The notes under the pieces were generated by a model. The model saw only the letters and a program-made list of their open reading frames with translations, did no database searches and was not told the DNA's origin. This document shows positions 26,693 to 36,182 of a stretch of DNA of 64,000 bases, piece by piece (positions within the stretch are counted from its first letter, which is position 1; the number at the start of each line of letters is the position of its first letter). Source of the stretch: Adhaeribacter pallidiroseus (GTDB lineage: Bacteria > Bacteroidota > Bacteroidia > Cytophagales > Hymenobacteraceae); contig NZ_QASA01000001.1 of assembly GCF_003340495.1 (NCBI RefSeq), positions 372,001 to 436,000 of the forward strand, given 5' to 3'. Position numbers and translations under genes: made by a program.

Positions 26693-27829
26693 AAGTACTA
26701 GTTATAATTCTAATAAGTTTAACCAAGAAGTAATTGTTTTTACTAAAATAAAAGCTGCTTCGCTCTTAGTGGCCTTTGCCAAGCTAATCAGGTTTTATAC
26801 AACGCATACCAACTTTATCAAAATTAGTTTAACTTATTCAACAAACGGGAGCAACGAGTTACTTTAATAGAATAGATTCAACGAAATTTTCGACTCGGTA
26901 ATAACTAAGCCAGAATAGATCTGAAAGCAATTACTATTTTCAATAGTCAACAGAATTGGTTTTTACAATAACAGTGGGGACCGTTCAGGACTTATTTAGC
27001 GGATTCGCCAAGCATTTATTACAAAATACCCTAAATTAAGTATTGTTTTTCTCTGAATAGTGCTGCATCTTGCAACTAAATTGCTTTTAGCCAATTTTAT
27101 ATATTTAATTTTATAAATATTTTTTAATTTAAAGTTTTACCTAGGTAGATTTAAAGGCATTTGCCTGAAAAAATTTATAATTAGAAAAGTAAAATTTAAG
27201 TAGTTGAAAGTGATTGATTTACCAGAAATGATTCAGTTGTTAATAGGTTAATTCGTTTCTATTGCTGGTTGAATTTTAAATTGGTATCGATTAAATCATT
27301 GAAATTTTTAAAATAATGTTCAGATTTATATAAATTTTTAACTTTTCAATTTAAAAAATCTTCTTGGCTTTAAACTTATTTCGGGTAAATAAAGGTTTTA
27401 TTAAACCTGAATAAATCTAAAAAATGCAGTGTTATTTTAAAAATGCCCTAATTTTATATTTAATTGAAATTTAATAATAGTAAATTTTACATGTTTATTA
27501 AATTGTATTAATTTTATAAATATATTTATTTAAAACATAAATAATTAAATATCGTTAAAGCTTAAGATTCTATCAATATTAAACTTGTAAGTAAGCCAGA
27601 TTATATATGCATACATTATTACTAGTCTTGTTATAGTAACAACTAGTTACCTAATTTATCCTAACACTTATTCCCGCGCTTTAAGCATCTCGTCACCTTG
27701 GCGTCTGAGTAGCTTTTGTTTTCATCTGCCTGAGTTATTTCAGGAGTAAATCTGATGCGTTTTATTTTAAATTTACTGTATCCAATTTTGTTTTTTAGTT
27801 TTTTAACACCCTGTGCAATTTAAGTTATT
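26693..27829. other. Long AT-rich gap between divergent operons
   Basis: 1137 bp, the longest gap in the window. The middle (27060-27560) is extremely AT-rich with no long frame. One AAATTTAAA-class word lies near 27774 inside a short leader ORF. The last 170 bp before the 1001-residue secreted protein contain that leader ORF with a purine-rich RBS. No tRNA, hairpin cluster or transposase remnant was seen in the rest. Confidence 0.55.
27755..27823 (+). CDS. Possible 22-residue hydrophobic leader peptide
   Basis: An ATG frame reading MRFILNLLYPILFFSFLTPC (then AI, stop) ends 6 bp before the next gene. AGGAG lies 8 bases before its ATG, a Shine-Dalgarno-like match that is unusual in this phylum and in this window. 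The peptide is almost entirely hydrophobic with a single arginine at residue 2, like a signal or leader peptide. It could couple translation to the gene downstream, or be chance in AT-rich DNA. Low confidence. Confidence 0.25.
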   Translation: MRFILNLLYPILFFSFLTPCAI

Positions 27830-30800
27830 ATGAAAAAAGAATGTACTCCCTATCAAAAGTTCGTAGAATTATCGAGTAGGAAGTGGTCTGTAACTCTGCT
27901 TCTCGCTTTTGTAGTTAGTATGCAGGCGCAAACCGCCGTATACGCTGACAAAGCGATTGAAAATTTAAAAAAGAATTTAAACTCCCCCGTTTTGAGCCAT
28001 ACTTTACTGGAGGGAGAAAGAGTGGTTAGCTTTACTTTGATAAATGCCGATACCGATCAGCCTATTCAAACCATTGCCAACGGCGCTACATTAAACCTCG
28101 CCACTTTACCTACTAAAAACCTGAATATTCAGGCTAATACCGAACCTACCATGGTTGGTAGTGTTGTTTTTAATTTAAGTGGTAAACAGGTATACAACAA
28201 AACGGAGACAGGCGCGCCCTACTCTTTATTTGGAGATATTCTGGGTGATTATAAACCTTGGGTGCCAGCAACCGGCAGTTACCAGTTAAAATGCACTCCT
28301 TATTCCGGTGCTTCCGGGTCCGGTGCGGTAGGAGCTGCCCTAACTATTTCTTTTAATGTGGTTAATCAAAGCACCACTACTAGCTTAGTAAGTAATATTA
28401 GGTCTTACACCGGTAACAGTTATTCCCAATCGAAATTAGTGGTAGGAGTGACTTTTTACACCGACCGGGATTATCAGATTACCTCTGTACCAGCTTCGTT
28501 AAACAATCAGGTTTTTATTAAAACGCCCAACGACGATAAATATAATACTGCTTCGCCAGCAGTTAGTTTTTCGGTGAACCAAAGTGTTACGGTTTACGTG
28601 GCTTACGATCCTTTGGCTACCCAGTTGCCAAACTGGATGAATGGCTGGCAAAAAACCGGCGAGCGTATCGGAATAAACGATCCCCGAATAAGCTATTTAG
28701 AGTTATACAGCAAGACCTACGTGGCCGGAACAGTTTCTTTGGGTGGTAATTTTGCTTCTCCAGCCATTGGTTCTAAAAACACCTATGTAGTAGTGGTAAA
28801 ACCAGGAAGTACAGCCAATACGCATCCGTATGTTACTGCCGTTAGACCAGAGGATGGCGCTACCAACGTATCGCTGGATAAATCCATATCGGTTGACTTA
28901 ATGTATCCGGGAGGCACTTCCATTGACGGTAGCACCGTTAATACAAGTACCGTGAAATTATATAGTGTTAGCTCTACCGGTACGAAAACCCAAATAAGCG
29001 GCACAGCGGTGAACTCTACCGCTGCCGGCGACGCGATAACTTTATCGGCGTCTCTTCGGCCAAATACCAACTACGAATTTCAAATTACGAGTGCGGTAAA
29101 AGACGATAACGGAAATACGATGATTCCCTTTACGTCACGGTTTAAAACTACCGGCACCACACCGGTATCGACTGGTGATTTAAGTGGCGTTTCTTTTACT
29201 GAAAAAACCTTAATAGATAATACATTCGGTTCTGATGGATTTACTTCTTTAGTAGTAGGGCCGGATCACCGCTTGTACGCCACCACCTCCGGCGGTAAAA
29301 TTGAACGTTGGGATATTCGGTCGGACGGTACGATCACGAACCGGGTTACTATTGCTCCTTTTGGTACTAGCCGCCGGTTGTTAATAGGGCTTCAATTTGC
29401 GCCTAATGCTACTTCCAGTAGTTTAGTGGCCTGGATTAGTCATTCTTCGCCGGTATTTACCAACGCGCCTGATTGGTCGGGTAAAATATCACGCATAAAT
29501 TTAAATAATCCATCGGCTCCTCAGGTAACCGATTACGTGGTTAACCTGCCGCGTTCGTACAAAGATCATTCAACCAATAGTTTAAAATTCGGACCTGATG
29601 GCGCTTTGTATTTTCCGCAGGGTAGTAACTCGGCCATGGGGGCCGCAGACGGCGCTTGGGGTTACCGTCCGGAAAGATTGTTGAACGGCGCCATATTACG
29701 CTTAGATATTACGAAAGCGCAGCAGCAAGGCTTACCGGTTAACGTAAAAACCCAGGATGGCGGAAATTATAATCCGTATGCTTCCAATGCTCCTTTAACG
29801 ATTTATGCCAGCGGTGTGCGCAATGCGTATGATTTGGTGTGGCATTCTAACGGTGAATTATACGTGCCTACCAATGGCTCGGCAGCAGGCGGCAACACAC
29901 CGGCTTTACCATACGGTACTAAGTGGTCGAATGGGCAAACTTATACCGGACCAACCGTTGCTGCTTTAAAAGACGTACGGGATACGCAAAGCGATTACTT
30001 ATTTAGAGTGGTAAAAGGCGGCTATTATGGTCATCCTAATCCTTTACGCAACGAATACATCTTATTTGGCGGCAATCCAACCAGTGGCACAGATCCCGGA
30101 GAAGTAGTTTGGACCGAAAATGGGGTACAGCAAGGGTACAAAGTAGGTACCCCAAGTGAGCCCAACTACCGCGGTTTTATTTATGATTTTGGCTTAAATA
30201 TTTCGGCTAATGGCGCCATCGAATACAAGAGTAATGCTTTTAATGGTAAGTTAAGAGGAAAAATGATGGTTTGCCGCTTTAGTGGTGGCGACGATATTAT
30301 TATATTGGCTCCTGATGCAACTAACAAAAGTAAAATTACCGCTACCGAAGGTATAAAAGTACCTGGCTTGCGCCGGCCATTTGCTAATCCTTTAGATGTA
30401 ATTGAAGATGTAAAAACCGGGAACCTATATGTATCAGAATACTACGATGGCAACGGCGACGGCAAACCGCGCATTACCTTATTAAAAGCCGATGTACCGG
30501 CTACTAACAGCACAATAGCCCAAAGAACCAGCGTAAGCAGTATAGTGGAAGAACCCGAGGAAATTGTATCGGGTTTAAAGGTAAGTGTTTACCCAAATCC
30601 AAATCCGGGAGATAACTTGCACGTAGCAGTTCAGAATTTTGCTCCGCAGGAACCGGTTACTCTTAGTTTAATTGATGTAGTGGGTACGGTAGTACACACC
30701 ACCGCAGTACAAACCAATGAGTTAGGCAATGCCAACGCCGATGTTAACTTAAACCAAAAAATGCTGCGGGGTATTTATTTCCTGAAGGCTACCGGTGCAA

Positions 30801-30835
30801 CTGGCAGCACGCAAACCAAGCTCATAATAGAATAA
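27830..30835 (+). CDS. Secreted multidomain glucose/sorbosone dehydrogenase-like protein with T9SS sorting domain
   Basis: A 1001-residue cell-surface or secreted protein. It has a long Sec signal ending near ALA-like AVYADKA (about residue 43) and beta-rich modules to about residue 320. A Big_5-type Ig-like domain then follows (VTAVRPEDGATNVSLDKSISVDLM to FTSRFKTTG, about 330-440). A six-bladed propeller of the glucose/sorbosone dehydrogenase (PQQ) class spans about 450-890, with SLVVGPDHRLYATTSGGKIERW and SLKFGPDGALYFPQGSN. The T9SS type A domain starts at VSVYPNPNPGDN near 918 and ends TQTKLIIE. A role in carbohydrate oxidation or binding is plausible; no catalytic residue can be assigned. 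It has its own terminator. Confidence 0.82.
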   Translation: MKKECTPYQKFVELSSRKWSVTLLLAFVVSMQAQTAVYADKAIENLKKNLNSPVLSHTLLEGERVVSFTLINADTDQPIQTIANGATLNLATLPTKNLNIQANTEPTMVGSVVFNLSGKQVYNKTETGAPYSLFGDILGDYKPWVPATGSYQLKCTPYSGASGSGAVGAALTISFNVVNQSTTTSLVSNIRSYTGNSYSQSKLVVGVTFYTDRDYQITSVPASLNNQVFIKTPNDDKYNTASPAVSFSVNQSVTVYVAYDPLATQLPNWMNGWQKTGERIGINDPRISYLELYSKTYVAGTVSLGGNFASPAIGSKNTYVVVVKPGSTANTHPYVTAVRPEDGATNVSLDKSISVDLMYPGGTSIDGSTVNTSTVKLYSVSSTGTKTQISGTAVNSTAAGDAITLSASLRPNTNYEFQITSAVKDDNGNTMIPFTSRFKTTGTTPVSTGDLSGVSFTEKTLIDNTFGSDGFTSLVVGPDHRLYATTSGGKIERWDIRSDGTITNRVTIAPFGTSRRLLIGLQFAPNATSSSLVAWISHSSPVFTNAPDWSGKISRINLNNPSAPQVTDYVVNLPRSYKDHSTNSLKFGPDGALYFPQGSNSAMGAADGAWGYRPERLLNGAILRLDITKAQQQGLPVNVKTQDGGNYNPYASNAPLTIYASGVRNAYDLVWHSNGELYVPTNGSAAGGNTPALPYGTKWSNGQTYTGPTVAALKDVRDTQSDYLFRVVKGGYYGHPNPLRNEYILFGGNPTSGTDPGEVVWTENGVQQGYKVGTPSEPNYRGFIYDFGLNISANGAIEYKSNAFNGKLRGKMMVCRFSGGDDIIILAPDATNKSKITATEGIKVPGLRRPFANPLDVIEDVKTGNLYVSEYYDGNGDGKPRITLLKADVPATNSTIAQRTSVSSIVEEPEEIVSGLKVSVYPNPNPGDNLHVAVQNFAPQEPVTLSLIDVVGTVVHTTAVQTNELGNANADVNLNQKMLRGIYFLKATGATGSTQTKLIIE

Positions 30836-30857
30836 ATACGAGAGTATTTTATTGAAG

Positions 30858-30884
30858 AACGGCCACTTTTGTGGCCGTTTTTTT
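30858..30884 (+). terminator. Rho-independent terminator
   Basis: AACGGCCAC (30858-30866), loop TTTT, and GTGGCCGTT (30871-30879) form a perfect 9-bp stem followed by a run of eight T, 23 bp after the stop codon of the 1001-residue protein. Confidence 0.9.
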
Positions 30885-31118
30885 TATTTTTAAATTTTTA
30901 TATAAAACCAACGGCTTTAGAAAAAGAGTATGGTTTACCAGACCTTGGCTACGAAAACTAGGTACCAATAATCAAATTGTTCTTTTGCTCACGATTAAAA
31001 CCAGAATTTATAGTTCATGTTAAAAGAAATACCAAGTATTTTACGTTTTCGTAGAAGCTGGTACATTTAATTATTTTAAAATCGTACAGCTGCATTTTTA
31101 TAAGAAACATCCGGACAC

Positions 31119-32291
31119 TTGTTTAAACCAAGATCAAAATTTAAAAAAATACGTCTGGTGCGTCAGAAGTATTTCAATATATTTATTTATCTAAGTCTTC
31201 CGCTGCAAATTCTTATTGTTCAGCTAATCTCGCTGCATCCACTGCTGGTAGAAAATTTTTATACCGGCAACTTATACAAAAAGCTGAGTCAGTTTTTGCG
31301 GTTTGTTTTTGGCAGTGTACCGGTGCCCATTGGTCAAATTTTATTTTACAGCTTGGTAACCGGTTTATTGGTGGCTATTATAAAACACGTAAAAAAGCGC
31401 GTGCAGCAACAAATAAGTTGGCGGGAGTTTTACCGAAGTAGTTTACTGGGAGTGGTTACTTTCTTGTCGCTGTTTTATTTTTTGTTTACCGGCATGTGGG
31501 CTCTCAATTACCATCGGCGGCCAATAGAAGAAATTGCGCACCTACCAAAAGATTCTGTGTCCACTAAAGAATTAGAAACTTTGTGCCGGCGGCTCATCCA
31601 GCTGACGAATGATAGCCGGCAACAAATTACTTTTAATCAACAACGGCCCGTGCGATTTTCTTTAACGAAACAACAGTTACTAGCACGGGCGCCGCGGGGC
31701 TTTGCGGTTGTAGCGAAGAATTTCCCCGAAATGACGTATACCTATCCGGCAGTTAAGTCGGTTTATGTGCCGCAAGTAATGTCGTTTTTTGGAGTGAGCG
31801 GTATTTATTTCCCGTTTACCGGCGAAGCCAACGTAAACATGCACCCACCCGATTATTTGCTGCCCGGTACTATTTGCCACGAAATGGCGCACCAAATCGG
31901 TTTTGCTTCCGAGGACGAAGCTAATTATGTGGCGTACTTAACGTGCCGGCTTAACCCGGAACCAGCCTTTCAGTATTCCGGAAACTACATGGCTATGAAA
32001 TACGCCATGAACCGACTAAAAAAAGTAAAGCCTCGCGTATATAAAAATTTAGAACGGCTATACAGCGCCGGCGTAAAACAAGACTTAGCGGAAAACCGCC
32101 GTTATTGGGAGAAATTTCAAAATCCGGTCGAGGTGTTTAGCGGATATTTTTACGACTTATTTTTAAAAGCCAATGATCAGCGGGACGGCATAAAAAGTTA
32201 CTCGAAAGTAGTGGAGTTACTAATGGGTGAGTTCCGCAAGAATCAATTAAATTATCCGGCTCAAACTACCTCCGGCGCATCTGAAATTTAA
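31119..32291 (+). CDS. DUF3810 domain membrane protein with HExxH motif
   Basis: A 390-residue protein found mainly in Bacteroidota and Firmicutes. Three hydrophobic segments lie in the first 125 residues (KYFNIFIYLSLPLQILIVQLI, IGQILFYSLVTGLLVAI, FLSLFYFLFTGMWAL). The C-terminal domain carries GTICHEMAHQIGFASEDEANYVAYL, which has the zinc-metallopeptidase HExxH pattern (HEMAH) with a downstream glutamate, so protease activity is likely but unproven. The annotated start is TTG 31119. An alternative GTG at 31158 (MRQKYFNIF) would put the first membrane segment nearer the N-terminus and avoid a run of lysines coded by an AAATTTAAA word; I slightly prefer the latter. Confidence 0.8.
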   Translation: MFKPRSKFKKIRLVRQKYFNIFIYLSLPLQILIVQLISLHPLLVENFYTGNLYKKLSQFLRFVFGSVPVPIGQILFYSLVTGLLVAIIKHVKKRVQQQISWREFYRSSLLGVVTFLSLFYFLFTGMWALNYHRRPIEEIAHLPKDSVSTKELETLCRRLIQLTNDSRQQITFNQQRPVRFSLTKQQLLARAPRGFAVVAKNFPEMTYTYPAVKSVYVPQVMSFFGVSGIYFPFTGEANVNMHPPDYLLPGTICHEMAHQIGFASEDEANYVAYLTCRLNPEPAFQYSGNYMAMKYAMNRLKKVKPRVYKNLERLYSAGVKQDLAENRRYWEKFQNPVEVFSGYFYDLFLKANDQRDGIKSYSKVVELLMGEFRKNQLNYPAQTTSGASEI

Positions 32292-32312
32292 AAAAATGCC
32301 CGTTTCCTTTTA

Positions 32313-33827
32313 CTAAACCAGCACCTTTTGTTTGGCGCGAACAATTTGGGCATACGTTTTTTTAGTTAGCTTGGCCTCCGTCCAGGATACGATATCGAAC
32401 CAGAGGAGCAATTGATTTTCGTAAGGATGCTGGGTTGTTTCTTTTACATTCCGGAAGAATAACTCCAGGTATTTGGGGGAACGATTGTGAGCAATCCATT
32501 TTTTTAAAAATTGAATAGTCAACTTTTCGGTTTTGAATAGTTTCTCTTCGGCTTTTAACTTGCGTTCCACGGAGCGCAGTTCGTAGTGTAAATAATCATC
32601 GTTTTTTAATTCTACCTGAATAATTAACCGTAACAATCGGCACAACGAGTAAACCTGGTGCGAAATATAACGGCGGGGTTTATGCAAAACATAATTTACT
32701 TGGTGCAAAGCCGCACTAAATTGTTGTAATCCAAAATAAACTAAGGCCATTAATAAATGAATGGTTGCATCGGAGTTAGGCGGAATAATTTTTCCTTTAG
32801 TCGAAATATCTTTTTGATACGCCTGGATTAACGTTGCGGCTTGCGGATAGTCGCCTAAATCTAATAATAGCACTAACTGGTGCAGGTAAACTAAGTGTTG
32901 CAGAAAATACCCCAAGCTTTCGGAAGCAGGTTCTATTTTTTGTAAACTTTGAATAAAAAACGGCATTTCGGCGTATTGGCGCATGGAACGCAAATCGGTT
33001 AAAATGCCATTAATCAGGTAGATATAATATAACGGCGAATCGTGCAGTAAATGCGAATATTCCTGAAATAAGTGCAGCAACTGGTAGAAAAGCCGTAAAC
33101 TCTCCGGATGGTTGCCGGTCATTAAAAAATAAGTAGACTGAAAGTGCAGGTGCAGCTTTTGCGATAAAACGGAATGGTAGTGCTTGTTGGAAATGATTTG
33201 AAATTCTTCGAGCAATAAATCGTCGAGTTTATTAATTTCTTGTTGGCTGCGGGCTAAACCACTGTGGAGGTACCGGTGCAGCAGCACTTCGTCGAGGGTA
33301 GAGTGGCGATTAATCCATTGTTCCTGGTGTAAAACCTGGTTCATTTTTTCCTGCTTGGCAATCAGGGCATTTTCATCGGTATCCGGAAACTCCAGTAAAG
33401 TTAAATACTGCAGTTCCAACCGGGCCAGAATTAAATAATAAGAAAATTTTTCGTGTTTCAGGGCTAGCTCCATGGCGCGTTCCAGTTCGCCGAAACACAG
33501 GTCCAATAAACCTTTGTTAAATAAAATTTTTATATCCTGGATGCGTTGCATCAACCGATTTTCAATAGACCTGTCTGATTCGTAACTGCGCAAGCTTTTC
33601 ATTAACATCCGGTATAAATGCTTGCGAGCCGTATCAATAACTGCTGCCGGGTATTTCTGGCTAATGGATGCCATTACCGCGTCGGTGCTTTGTTCTTTTT
33701 CTAAAAGCTGATACAGGGCAAAATAAATTTTATCGCCGGTCTGTAAATCGCAGAACAATTTAAAATAGCGTTTCTCTGCTTTCGATAAAGATTGCACCAG
33801 GGTATGTAAAGCTTCAAAAGAAGTCAT
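32313..33827 (-). CDS. Large helical-repeat hypothetical protein
   Basis: Not recognised by function. A 504-residue soluble protein made of about 20 helices with repeated aromatic and leucine positions, for example HSVLSQKLHLHFQSTYFLM, LFYQLLHLFQEYSHLL and ATIHLLMALVYFGLQQFSAAL, typical of tetratricopeptide-like scaffolds. There is no signal peptide or membrane segment. The N-terminus (SKAEKRYFKLFCDLQTGDKIYFALYQLL) is basic and helical, and could bind nucleic acid or a partner. Bacteroidota carry similar proteins of this size with no assigned function. It converges with the DUF3810 gene, 21 bp apart. Confidence 0.65.
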   Translation of the reverse strand: MTSFEALHTLVQSLSKAEKRYFKLFCDLQTGDKIYFALYQLLEKEQSTDAVMASISQKYPAAVIDTARKHLYRMLMKSLRSYESDRSIENRLMQRIQDIKILFNKGLLDLCFGELERAMELALKHEKFSYYLILARLELQYLTLLEFPDTDENALIAKQEKMNQVLHQEQWINRHSTLDEVLLHRYLHSGLARSQQEINKLDDLLLEEFQIISNKHYHSVLSQKLHLHFQSTYFLMTGNHPESLRLFYQLLHLFQEYSHLLHDSPLYYIYLINGILTDLRSMRQYAEMPFFIQSLQKIEPASESLGYFLQHLVYLHQLVLLLDLGDYPQAATLIQAYQKDISTKGKIIPPNSDATIHLLMALVYFGLQQFSAALHQVNYVLHKPRRYISHQVYSLCRLLRLIIQVELKNDDYLHYELRSVERKLKAEEKLFKTEKLTIQFLKKWIAHNRSPKYLELFFRNVKETTQHPYENQLLLWFDIVSWTEAKLTKKTYAQIVRAKQKVLV

Positions 33828-34076
33828 AGGATTAAGGTAGGGTATCAGTTTGCTAATAAAAAAATGAATTTTTTTAAAAAATATCAGACATGCACATGTA
33901 AATAACGCACTGATTTATACAAAGATATAGGTAGCCAGTAAAGCAATAGCAGCCGTTTTATTTTACTAAATGCACCGAAGTGGTTACCACTAGCAATGTC
34001 TAATATAGTAATTATTGGAGTGATAATGCGCTAGAAGAACAGTATAATTACCGATGCTCTACAAATTTTTAGTTCT

Positions 34077-34994
34077 ATGAATCAGAAAATTCTAGTTATT
34101 GGGAGTGCGAATACCGACATGGTTATTAAAACCAAACATTTTCCGTTGCCCGGCGAAACTGTTTTGGGCGGCCGGTTTATGATGAACCCGGGCGGTAAAG
34201 GAGCTAACCAGGCCATTGCTGCGGCGCGTTTAGGAGGCCAGATCACCTTTATTACAAAAATTGGCCAAGATATTTTTGGTCGACAAGCGTTGCAACAATT
34301 TTTGAAAGAAGGGGTAGATGCCAGTTTTGTTATTTCTGATCCGGATAATCCTTCGGGAGTGGCTTTAATAACCGTAGACGAGAAAGGCGAAAACACCATT
34401 GTGGTGGCGCCAGGCTCTAACGGCACCCTGAACCCAGCAGACGTAGCTAAAGCCGAAACCGTTTTTAAGGAAGCGGAGATTATTCTGATGCAACTGGAAA
34501 TACCGCTGGTTACCGTGCAATTTGCGGCCAACTTAGCGGCTCAGTATGGTAAAAAGGTAATTCTAAATCCGGCGCCCGCTGCCCCGTTACCCGATGATTT
34601 GTACCGGTGCTTAGCTATTCTTACCCCAAACCGGTCAGAAGCCGAAGCTTTATCCGGAGTGACCATTACTAATTTAGCAACGGCAGAACAAGCCGCTCGA
34701 AAACTATTGGAGAAAGGGATAAAGCACGTGGTAATTACCTTAGGTACCGAAGGGGCTTTTGTGTTTGATCAATCTATAGCTAAACTTATTCCGGTTACTC
34801 CGGTAGTAGCCGTAGATACCACCGCCGCCGGCGATGTTTTTAATGGCGCTTTAGCCGTGGCTTTATCCGAAGGTTTAGCACTCGACAAAGCCGTAGAATT
34901 TGCGAATCAGGCGGCTGCTATTTCAGTTACACGTATGGGCGCGCAAGCTTCCGCACCTTTCCGGAAAGAATTGCAAGGTTTAATCCTGAAATAG
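34077..34994 (+). CDS. rbsK: Ribokinase (PfkB family)
   Basis: A 305-residue cytoplasmic sugar kinase that phosphorylates ribose (or a related pentose) with ATP. The substrate motif NPGGKGANQAIAAARLGG is at residues 36-55, and the PfkB signature with catalytic aspartate is DTTAAGDVFNGALAVALSEG near residue 248. ITLGTEGAFVFD precedes the ATP site. The overall length and motif spacing fit RbsK. It is followed 192 bp later by a GRP/RhaT-like sugar transporter on the same strand; together they could import and activate ribose or a nucleoside sugar. Confidence 0.9.
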   Translation: MNQKILVIGSANTDMVIKTKHFPLPGETVLGGRFMMNPGGKGANQAIAAARLGGQITFITKIGQDIFGRQALQQFLKEGVDASFVISDPDNPSGVALITVDEKGENTIVVAPGSNGTLNPADVAKAETVFKEAEIILMQLEIPLVTVQFAANLAAQYGKKVILNPAPAAPLPDDLYRCLAILTPNRSEAEALSGVTITNLATAEQAARKLLEKGIKHVVITLGTEGAFVFDQSIAKLIPVTPVVAVDTTAAGDVFNGALAVALSEGLALDKAVEFANQAAAISVTRMGAQASAPFRKELQGLILK

Positions 34995-35186
34995 TATTTA
35001 AAGCTGGCATTGGGTTTTTTTATTTAAGAAGTAGCCCGGGTAGCAGGATTGGTGGGTAATAGTCCGCTTTCCACCGGTTTTTTTAAATTTTTTGTAATAT
35101 CCAGCAAGCTTATTTACGATTAGGGGGCAACACCTGCTTATTGCCGGTTTAATTTCTGAAATCAACCTTACTAATTTTATAAAAGC

Positions 35187-36182
35187 ATGTTCATTATTCA
35201 AAATTATTCTACGGCCGTTATTTTCTGTTTTATAACCATGCTGTGCTGGGGTTCCTGGGCCAATACCCAAAAACTGGCCGCCAGTACCTGGCGCTTCGAG
35301 TTATTTTACTGGGATTATGTATGGGGTATTTTGCTAATGGCGCTTTTGTTTGCCTTTACTTTGGGCAGTGTAGGAGCAGCGGGACGCAGTTTTTGGCCGG
35401 ATATGGCGCAAGCCAGCGCCGCTAGTATGGGTTCAGCTGTATTGGGTGGAATTATTTTTAACGCGGCCAACATCTTACTAGGAGCCGCTATTGCCATTGC
35501 CGGTATGTCCGTGGCTTTTCCGGTAGGAATTGGAATTGCATTGGTGTGGGGCGTGTTGGTAAATTACATCGATAATCCCGTGGGCGATTCGTGGCGGTTG
35601 TTTGCGGGAGTGGCGCTGGTAGGGCTAGCTATCTTGTTAAATGCTTTTGCTTACCGCCGTACGGCTGCGCATACCCAAAGCGTTTCTTCCAAAGGATTAA
35701 TTCTATCGATTGTGGCGGGCGTAGCTATGGGCTTTTTTTATAAATACGTAGCCGCTTCTATGTTTCCGGATTTTAGTCAACCCATGGCCGGTAAGCTAAG
35801 CCCTTATACCGCAGTAGTATTTTTTGCTTTGGGTATTTTGGGCAGTAACCTCTTATTTAACACCTTGCTCATGAAACAACCTTTTGTGGGTAATCCTGTA
35901 AGCTACGCCGATTATTTTAAGGGTAATTTCCGGAGCCATTTAACCGGTATATTGGGAGGAGCCATCTGGTGCGTGGGCATGTCGTGCAGTATCATCGCTT
36001 CAGGCAAAGCTGGGCCAGCTATCTCGTATGGCCTAGGCCAGGGGGCCACAGTAGTGGCGGCTATTTGGGGAATTTTTATCTGGCACGAGTTCAAGAATGC
36101 ACCCAAAGGTACTGGCTTGGTTTTAAATAGTATGTTAGTTTGTTATTTAATAGGTTTAGGATTAATTATAGCGGCCCGTTAA
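35187..36182 (+). CDS. GRP-family (RhaT/GlcU-like) sugar transporter
   Basis: A 331-residue inner-membrane protein with about ten membrane segments and no signal peptide. The start ATVIFC... region contains MLCWGSWANTQKLAASTWRFELFYWDYVWGILL, the N-terminal signature of the glucose/ribose porter (GRP) and rhamnose transporter group. Glycine-rich membrane segments follow (AVLGGIIFNAANILLGAAIAIAGMSVAFPVGIGIALVWG). Members are secondary sugar importers. The nearby ribokinase suggests ribose, but this is inference. An incoming proton or sodium coupling cannot be read from sequence. Confidence 0.8.
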   Translation: MFIIQNYSTAVIFCFITMLCWGSWANTQKLAASTWRFELFYWDYVWGILLMALLFAFTLGSVGAAGRSFWPDMAQASAASMGSAVLGGIIFNAANILLGAAIAIAGMSVAFPVGIGIALVWGVLVNYIDNPVGDSWRLFAGVALVGLAILLNAFAYRRTAAHTQSVSSKGLILSIVAGVAMGFFYKYVAASMFPDFSQPMAGKLSPYTAVVFFALGILGSNLLFNTLLMKQPFVGNPVSYADYFKGNFRSHLTGILGGAIWCVGMSCSIIASGKAGPAISYGLGQGATVVAAIWGIFIWHEFKNAPKGTGLVLNSMLVCYLIGLGLIIAAR

